DNA from: Symbiodinium natans
Lineage: Eukaryota; Sar; Dinophyceae; Suessiales; Symbiodiniaceae
NCBI GenBank assembly: GCA_905221605.1
Contig: CAJNDS010001101.1
Coordinates: 273,501 to 337,500, forward strand
DNA: 64,000 nucleotides
Direction of reading: 5' to 3'
In this document: in pieces, positions 58,425 through 64,000 of the stretch
Position numbering within the stretch: position 1 is the first letter of the stretch
Layout: every line of letters starts with the position of its first letter
Program-made: the position numbers and the translations under genes
Notes under the pieces: model-generated
What the model was told of the DNA's origin: nothing
What the model saw: only the letters and a program-made list of their open reading frames with translations
Databases searched by the model: none

Positions 58425-58515
58425 ACCCTAAACCCTAAACCGGGTTTTGGGTTTAGGGTTTAGGGTTTAGGGTTTAGGGTTTGAGGTTAACACCCTAAAA
58501 CCCTAAACCCTGGAC
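58425..58515. repeat. Tail-to-tail telomere-like pair
   Basis: CCCTAAACCCTAAACC is joined directly to GGGTTTTGGGTTTAGGG and five TTTAGGG units, then CACCCTAAAACCCTAAACCC follows; orientation reverses twice within 90 bp. Confidence 0.88.
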
Positions 58516-58985
58516 CTTGAACGCCAAACCTGCAGTAAAAAACCTTGCGCCTGAGGGTTTGGGGGGACCCGGACCCTCATGGCAGACGATGGTTGCATCT
58601 TCGGCAAGCTCGCCGGCATCACTCTGGGTTGAGTGTTTAGGGTTTAGGGCATTTCTCGGCATCACTCTCACTGCATCGCGGCCAATCTTGGCGGTTCAGG
58701 AGTTAGGGTTTTGGTAAGGACAAGCGAAATAGAGAACTTTGCCTGTTTGCGATGGCTCCAGCACTCAGGCGATTAGGGTTTGGGGTCTAGGTGATGGTTG
58801 TGCGGGGTTTCGGATTCAGTGTCGTGTTTTGAGAGTTGGGGTGTGGGGCTCAGGGTGCTGCTGTTGAGGGTCGAAGATGTGAGGGCTTCGGTTTAGAACG
58901 TTTTGGTTTACCTTGCTATGGCTCTGCATCTAGCGTTTCGCCCTGCCCCCTCTTTAAACCACCCCACGTCTGAAACCCCAAAACC

Positions 58986-59050
58986 TGAACCCTAAACCCT
59001 AAACCCTAAACCCTAAACCCCAAACCCCAAACCCTAAACCCTAAACCCTC
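58986..59050 (-). repeat. CCCTAAA array
   Basis: Nine units, two CCCCAAA in the centre. Confidence 0.96.
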
Positions 59051-59144
59051 CATGGATGTAGTGGGAGCTACAGTGGGCTTTGGGGCTTCTATGTTCCGGA
59101 GGCTCGGCGGTGCGCAAGCCCTAAAAACCAAAACCCTCAACGGT

Positions 59145-59350
59145 TCGGGGTCTTAGGGTGTTAGGGTCTTCGGGTCTCAGGGTCTTAGGGTCTTAGGGTC
59201 CTAGGGTCCTAGGATCTTAGGGTCCTAGGATCTTAGGGTCCTAGGATCTTAGGGTCCTAGGATCTTTGGGTCTTAGGGTCTGAGTGTCTTAGGGTCTCAG
59301 GGTCGCAGGGTCTAGGGTTTAGGGTTCAGGGTTTAGGGTCCGAAGAATCT
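59145..59350 (+). repeat. TCTTAGGG/TCCTAGGA variant block
   Basis: 'gggtcttagggtcttagggt', then the 16-bp alternation of TCCTAGGA and TCTTAGGG repeated about four times (59205-59265), then degenerate units and two TTTAGGG. A two-unit higher-order repeat has formed. Confidence 0.93.
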
Positions 59351-59409
59351 CAAGTTTAGGGTTTAGGGTTGAATTTACCTCAGGATGGATTTTGAAATCC
59401 CGGGTCTCG

Positions 59410-59518
59410 AACCCCAAACCCTAGACCCTAGACCCTAAACCCTAGACCCTCAACCCTCAACCCTCAACCCCAAACCCTAAACCCTAGATAGACCCTAAAC
59501 CCTAAACCCTAAACCCAA
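59410..59518 (-). repeat. CCCTAAA/CCCTAGA/CCCTCAA array
   Basis: About fourteen units in variant blocks. Confidence 0.95.
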
Positions 59519-59542
59519 TCCATTCCAGCAACCGAAGTACCC

Positions 59543-59728
59543 TAGAAAGTAGAGCCCAATTCGCCCCAAATCCCCTTTTAGTAACGAAGATACCTTAATT
59601 ACATAGGGATCCCAAAAGGGCCCAATACCGCTTAAATAAAAAAAAAGTATACCTTCAACCATCTTAAGGAATCCAATACAAGTCAGAGAGCAAGCTCTGT
59701 AGTGAAGGGGTCTTGGGCTCTTTAGGTC
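59543..59728. mobile_element. Family C element, enlarged or composite
   Basis: 'agagcccaattcgcccca' on the left and 'ggggtcttgggctctttagg' on the right. A second 'aaagggcccaataccgctta' in the middle suggests that two C copies overlap. Confidence 0.6.
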
Positions 59729-59730
59729 CT

Positions 59731-59818
59731 CAATAACCCTAAACCCTAAACCCTAAACCCTAAACCCTAAACCCTAAACCCTAAACCCTAAACCCTAAAC
59801 CCTAAACCCTGAACCCTC
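59731..59818 (-). repeat. CCCTAAA array
   Basis: About twelve units. Confidence 0.98.
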
Positions 59819-59914
59819 ACAGGGGGGGGAGAGGGCTCGCTGAGTAAGGCCATGGAGATTTGGGGTTGGCAGTGTGTAGCGCCACAGTGAATTTTTTGCG
59901 GTCAGAACATTAAG

Positions 59915-59970
59915 CCCCTAAACCCTAAACCCTAAACCCTAGACCCTAAACCCTAAACCCTAAACCCTAG
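59915..59970 (-). repeat. CCCTAAA array
   Basis: Eight units, one CCCTAGA. Confidence 0.96.
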
Positions 59971-60234
59971 AAATACCAATCCGTAAACCCTGAAAACCCC
60001 TAAAGCCCTGAAGCGCCAAACCCCTGAACCGGGAAATCCTAGTTGGATTCACCTTCTACTAGCAAGGCCATGCGTACCCAAGAAATAAAGCACGCTGCCC
60101 CTTTTTTTAGGGCTTGACGATTAGGATGTAGGGCCTGGGGTTTTGAAGGCTTGGGTTTGTATAGGTCTAAAGTTTAGGTTTAAGGCCTCAGGATGGCTAA
60201 AGTTTAGGTTTCGGGGGCTTTAGGATTCAGGATT

Positions 60235-60329
60235 TACCCAGAGGCTCCTATGTAGTACCTTTTTGGGGGGAGTATACTAGAATCCCCTATAGCTAACCCA
60301 AGAAGGAACTACATTGGAGCCTTTAGGTA
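60235..60329. mobile_element. Foldback element family H, uninterrupted
   Basis: 'tacccagaggctcctatgta' on the left, 'actacattggagcctttagg' and TA on the right, 'gtatactagaatcccctata' in the centre. Confidence 0.85.
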
Positions 60330-60451
60330 AGGTCTAGCCAAGTAGCAGCGACAGGCGGATGTATGCTTTCTTTGTTCTCCACTTGCCATTGTCATCCTCT
60401 GCCTGGCCGCAGATGGTTGACGGGCTCGAGTTTAGGGTCTAGGGCGTGAGG

Positions 60452-60513
60452 CTAGCCCTAAACCCTAAACCCTAAACCCTAAACCCTAAACCCTAAACCC
60501 TAAACCCTAAACC
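60452..60513 (-). repeat. CCCTAAA array
   Basis: Eight or nine units. Confidence 0.97.
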
Positions 60514-60568
60514 TAGGGCTTACTCCAATTTCAAAAGGTGAGTGCAAGGGACGTTGCCAATAACATCC

Positions 60569-60758
60569 ACTTGGAGGTTCATGGTACTTATTAGCCAATT
60601 CTAAAAGGCTTAAGGGTTTAGGGTTTAGTTAGAACCCAGCCAAAACTGTACTTACTTATAACACACTTATAAGCCCCCTTAAGTGCCTCATAATATGCTT
60701 ATAAGTGCAGTTATAGTACAGCTAAAAAACTGGTCAATAAGTACCATGAACCTCCAAG
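60569..60758. mobile_element. Family B element with short TTTAGGG insert
   Basis: 'acttggaggttcatggtact' and 'tattagccaattctaaa' on the left, then 'aagggtttagggtttagtt' in place of a few core bases. The B interior ('actgtacttacttataac') and right end ('aagtaccatgaacctccaag') follow. Confidence 0.82.
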
Positions 60759-60867
60759 CAGGACTGGTAGGTGAACCCATCACCGGGCGACAGCGCCCAC
60801 CAAGCCCTAAACCATCATCAAAGGAAGGCTTCAGGCGCGAGAGGGGTGGCGAAACAGAAAAACGCCA

Positions 60868-60902
60868 ACCCTAAACCCTAAACCCTAAACCCTAAGCCCT
60901 GA
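60868..60902 (-). repeat. CCCTAAA array
   Basis: Five units. Confidence 0.94.
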
Positions 60903-60989
60903 AGCACAAAACCCCCTCAACCGGACACCCGGAAGCCTTTAGTTCGACCCAAATGCCCTTTTCGCGCAAAAATCTTCCAACTCCCTAGG

Positions 60990-61095
60990 TTTTAGGGTTT
61001 TAGGGTTTTAGGGTTTTAGGGTTTTAGGGTTTAGGGTTTAGGGTTTAGGGTTTAGGGTTTAGGGTTTAGGGTTTAGGGTAAACCCTAGAACCCGA
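60990..61095 (+). repeat. TTTTAGGG then TTTAGGG array with head-to-head end
   Basis: Five TTTTAGGG 8-mers, eight TTTAGGG 7-mers, then GGGTAAACCCTAGAACCC. Confidence 0.96.
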
Positions 61096-61282
61096 GAACC
61101 CGGGAATGAAGTCCTCTGATGAGGATGGGAGTCCTCGAAAAAGGATTCAGGGTTGAGGGTTTAGGGTCCCCTAGCACTCCCAGTCCTAAACCTTAGACAC
61201 CTAGAACATTGAAACGTTTAGGGGGAGTTCAAGCAGCCGCAGAGCTGGTTCCCTGATTGAAAAGGGTATGTAAGGGGTACTA

Positions 61283-61386
61283 GACCCAGGAGTCACCTAG
61301 GAATAAATTGGGTGCCCTTTTTGGTTTAAAGGGGCTGATAAGGGAACCGAAAGCCTGAAAAAAGTGAATACAGGCCTACCCGGGTC
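61283..61386. mobile_element. Foldback element family D
   Basis: 'gacccaggagtcacctagg' with 'aataaattgggtgcccttt' on the left, 'aatacaggcctacccgggtc' on the right; 'ttaaaggggctgataaggga' inside. Confidence 0.87.
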
Positions 61387-61484
61387 CCAGGTATATAAAA
61401 AACTTCCGAGGGATCATGTGGCTACCCCGGAAAACCCCAGAGCCTTGGAACCCTAGAACCCCTCAAGCTCCAAATCCTGTAGTG

Positions 61485-61522
61485 AGACCCTAAACCCTAA
61501 TCCCTAAACCCTAAACTCTGAA
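61485..61522 (-). repeat. CCCTAAA array
   Basis: Five units. Confidence 0.92.
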
Positions 61523-61707
61523 CCCGCTAAGATGCCCCACCTACACTTTCAATCATGAACCCCCAGATTGCCCCCAAACTCCGAAGACATTTGAAAGAGA
61601 GAGATCCAGCCTGGTACTCAAGACCGCAGGTGTCGTGTTCACGGGAGATCTCCACCACTTTGGCGTGCACGACTTGACCACCGCATCTTCGATACCCTGA
61701 GGGAGGC

Positions 61708-61766
61708 TTAACCCTAAACCCTAAACCCTAAACCCTAAACCCTAAACCCTAAACCCTAAACCCAGA
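61708..61766 (-). repeat. CCCTAAA array
   Basis: Eight perfect units. Confidence 0.98.
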
Positions 61767-62390
61767 ACTGCAGACTTCAATGATGTGGAGTCGCGGAGAT
61801 TACAACATGTGCACTTCACATGGCCTGCCAGGTAGAGAAATAGATTCCTCTACTCTGCACCCCAAACATCCCCAAACCCATGTCCCTCAGAATATGAGGA
61901 AGGATCTTACCGCACACCTTATTTTTTCTAAGGGCATGCCCAGGGGAGATGTTGAATATTTCTTAGCTCTACCCCAATAGTCTGTGTATAGAAATATGTA
62001 TGTAGAGAGAGAAGGGGAACTTAGACGATAAGGCTTGTCTTATGAATATGGGGAACTTCTTCATACAGGGCTCAAGCAAAAATGAAGGTCTTTTGGGGTC
62101 TACCGGAGAGTCTACCTGAACTCTGTACTATAGTTCTTTGTACGTTCGCATAGTGAATTCGTATCGTCGTATAGTACCTAAACTGACCCCTAAACCGTGA
62201 AAAAGGCTTACTTCCGAGAGTGAGGTGAACGCTGAGGTTAAGACCCATCCAGTTCATGGTTGAGATAGTATTGAAAAGTTATATATATATATAGTCCTTA
62301 TTGAGTTTAAGCACCCTTACAAATGTATTTGTTACCCAACTATGACAAAGCCACGGGAGTTTCAACTTCAAGCCCAGCAACCCACCCCCA
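61767..62390. other. ITS-free sequence, no gene recognised
   Basis: About 620 bp, AT-richer than its surroundings, with a TATATATATA run at 62281. Frames 61780-61980 (plus) and 62072-62257 (minus) have no motif that I recognise. Confidence 0.4.
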
Positions 62391-62599
62391 AGTTTAGGGT
62401 TTTGGATTCAAAGCGCGGCGTGTTGATCTGGGCCTAGGCCCTGAATGCTGAACCACGTTCAGCCCCGAACCCTAAACAACTGGACCCTGAAGAAGCCCTA
62501 AACCCGGAACCCGAAACCCGAAACCCTAAACCTGAACCCCTAAACCCCAGCAGCCCCACCTCCTAAGTCGGCTAGGCCCATATGCATGAAGGTTTAGGG

Positions 62600-62781
62600 T
62601 CTTTAGGGTTTAGGGTTATTGAGGATCCCTAGACAACCTACAGCAGAATCTGTAATTTAGGGCTATTGGGCTCTTTGGGATTTCGGGTTAGGGCTATTTA
62701 GGATCCCTACATAACATAGGGCAGAACATATAAAATAAGGCAGAATTCTTAGTTAAGGGGCACTTCCGCTCTTTGGGTACA
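62600..62781. mobile_element. Two family C-like right halves in tandem
   Basis: 'gaggatccctagacaaccta', 'cagcagaat' and 'ggctattgggctctttggg', then 'taggatccctacataacata', 'gggcagaac' and 'cacttccgctctttgggta'. The same half-element is present twice, the first preceded by TTTAGGG. Confidence 0.6.
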
Positions 62782-62885
62782 GCTATTTGAAAAGCGAGGG
62801 TCTCACACGGCTTCCTTTGCGCAGTGCAGAGGTCCACTGCTCTCGCTTTGCAGCGACGTCGAAGAGCTCCTTGAGAGCTCAGAGC

Positions 62886-62950
62886 GGGTTTTAGGGTTTA
62901 GGGTTTTAGGGTTATAGGGTTATAGGGTTTTAGGGTTTTTGGGTTTTTGG
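62886..62950 (+). repeat. Degenerate TTTTAGGG/TTATAGGG array
   Basis: About eight units of mixed length. Confidence 0.9.
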
Positions 62951-63054
62951 GTTCTTTCGAAGCCGCCACCTGTCCATCTGACAAATGCAGTGCCTCTGGA
63001 AGCTATAAGTTGGCGCTCTGGCACGCCAAGGAGTACAAAAAGACCGTCTTTGCA

Positions 63055-63150
63055 ACCCTAAACCCTAAACCCTAAACCCTAAACCCTGAACCCTAAACCC
63101 TAAACCCTAAACCCTAAACCCTAAACCCTAAACCCTAAACCCTAAACCCT
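63055..63150 (-). repeat. CCCTAAA array
   Basis: Thirteen or fourteen units, one CCCTGAA. Confidence 0.98.
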
Positions 63151-63328
63151 GGGTAATGAACTCGCAGAGCAGGAGTCTGCTCCTAACAATGTCGCCCAAC
63201 TCCTACTTCTAAGGGCGGCAAGCAAGCGGACAAGTCAAAGACACAAGCAGATCCGGACCGCTTGGCAGGACCCTGAATACTATGCGGCTCGCGGATGCAA
63301 GCATGGCATACACCCTCCCTTCTTCTGA

Positions 63329-63422
63329 GGGTTTAGGGTTTAGGGTTTAGGGTTTAGGGTTTAGGGTTTAGGGTTTAGGGCTTAGGGTTTAGGGTTTGAG
63401 GTCTAGGGTTTGGGGTTTGGGT
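63329..63422 (+). repeat. TTTAGGG array
   Basis: About twelve units with CTTAGGG, TTTGAGG, TCTAGGG and TTTGGGG at the right edge. Confidence 0.97.
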
Positions 63423-63774
63423 TTCGGAAGCATCTGGCAGTTGTTGAACAAACCATATACCCCTACTCCCTCGAACCCTACCCCAAACCCCTGATACCCA
63501 CTCGTGAACCCCAAACCCTAAACCCGAAACCTCTTAGCTCATCCGTGAAGCCTGTAACCCTACCCAAGGATCCAACCGGGGTTCCTACATGAGGGTTGAA
63601 GTTCAGGGTTGAGGATTTAGGGCTTAGGGTTTGGGGCTAAGTGTTTAGGATGAAAAAAACGAATTACCGCCGAAAAGCCAACAGCACAAAACAAATACAG
63701 AACTACGTCCTCAACTCTAAGCCCGAAATTACAGCCCCAAAGACATGAAACCGAAAACCCGACACCCTAAATCT

Positions 63775-63835
63775 CGAAACGCTACAGCCCTGCACCCTAA
63801 ACCCTCAATCCCTAGACCCTAAACCCTAAACCCTG
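63775..63835 (-). repeat. Degenerate CCCTAAA array
   Basis: CCCTGCA, CCCTAAA, CCCTCAA and CCCTAGA units. Confidence 0.88.
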
Positions 63836-63948
63836 TAGTCCCTGTACTCCCTAAAGCACTCCGAAAGCCCTTAAGCCCAAGAAGACTGAAGCCCAACAGC
63901 CCCAAACCCGTCGAGTCTTAACACGTAAAGCCCTAACAAGCCTAAAGG

Positions 63949-64000
63949 CCTAAACCCTAAACCCTAAACCCTAAACCCTAAACCCTAAACCCAAAACCCT
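63949..64000 (-). repeat. CCCTAAA array running off the window end
   Basis: Seven units and CCCAAAA; its full extent lies outside the window. Confidence 0.95.

Noticed and set aside
63949-64000. True chromosome end
   Set aside because: The array at the window edge is short, has a CCCAAAA variant, and resembles the many internal arrays; nothing distinguishes it as a terminal telomere.
1-64000. Dinoflagellate spliced-leader RNA, 5S rRNA or snRNA genes
   Set aside because: I looked for the conserved spliced-leader start (CCGTAGCCATTTTGGCTC) and typical internal promoter words and found none; this was done by eye and is not exhaustive.

Overview
The window looks like non-coding, repeat-saturated nuclear DNA from a eukaryote with a TTTAGGG-type telomere, most plausibly a dinoflagellate (Suessiales or Prorocentrum type). 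The reasons are three. Short TTTAGGG/CCCTAAA telomere-like arrays occur in both orientations every few hundred bases from end to end. There is no bacterial-style gene packing: the longest open frame is about 200 codons and most are far shorter. The only recognisable protein-coding trace is an RCC1-repeat protein with the '(G)QC-x-VP-x-x-LG-x-V-x-AVAAG-x-x-HTCA' spacing, a style I associate with dinoflagellate RCC1 proteins. The organism assignment is inference; the repeats and motifs are read directly. The telomere-like blocks are interstitial telomeric sequences (ITS). They are internal, alternate in direction and do not mark a chromosome end, although the window closes on a CCCTAAA array.

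Layout. 0-5 kb: ITS arrays, AT-rich microsatellites and foldback elements. 5.1-5.8 kb: an ITS-free AT-rich stretch. 6.1-7.1 kb: a degenerate higher-order repeat made of TTTAAAGG/TTTAGGG words. 7.25-8.03 kb: a large palindromic array of nested palindromes. 8.25-8.8 kb: a cluster of TTGTCGCGG words. 10.49-10.71 kb: a 61-bp tandem array. 11.99-12.24 kb: a homogeneous TTTAGGGG array. 13.8-16.9 kb: the most gene-like part, with a broken RCC1-like gene on the minus strand. 17-26.4 kb: the densest ITS, including a 490-bp CCCTAAA-variant block at 25.76-26.25 kb. 27.0-27.35 kb: a 55-58-bp tandem array. 28-43 kb: ITS mixed with many small inverted-repeat elements. 43.1-45.6 kb: an ITS-poor block holding four copies of a duplicated segment with CA microsatellites. 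45.6-64 kb: ITS, foldback elements and long poly-G/poly-C tracts.

Besides ITS, the window holds at least a dozen families of 90-190-bp foldback (MITE-like) elements, labelled here A to L. None encodes a transposase here. Several are nested inside one another, which gives a relative order of insertion. The most interesting pattern is that copies of at least five unrelated families are interrupted by, or have internal bases replaced by, TTTAGGG/CCCTAAA arrays, while sister copies in the same window are uninterrupted. This shows that telomere-like DNA was added at internal sites after the elements had spread, as expected for break repair with telomere-sequence patching (telomerase-mediated or template-copied). 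No tRNA, rRNA, spliced-leader gene or CRISPR array was recognised, and no intact protein-coding gene can be supported.
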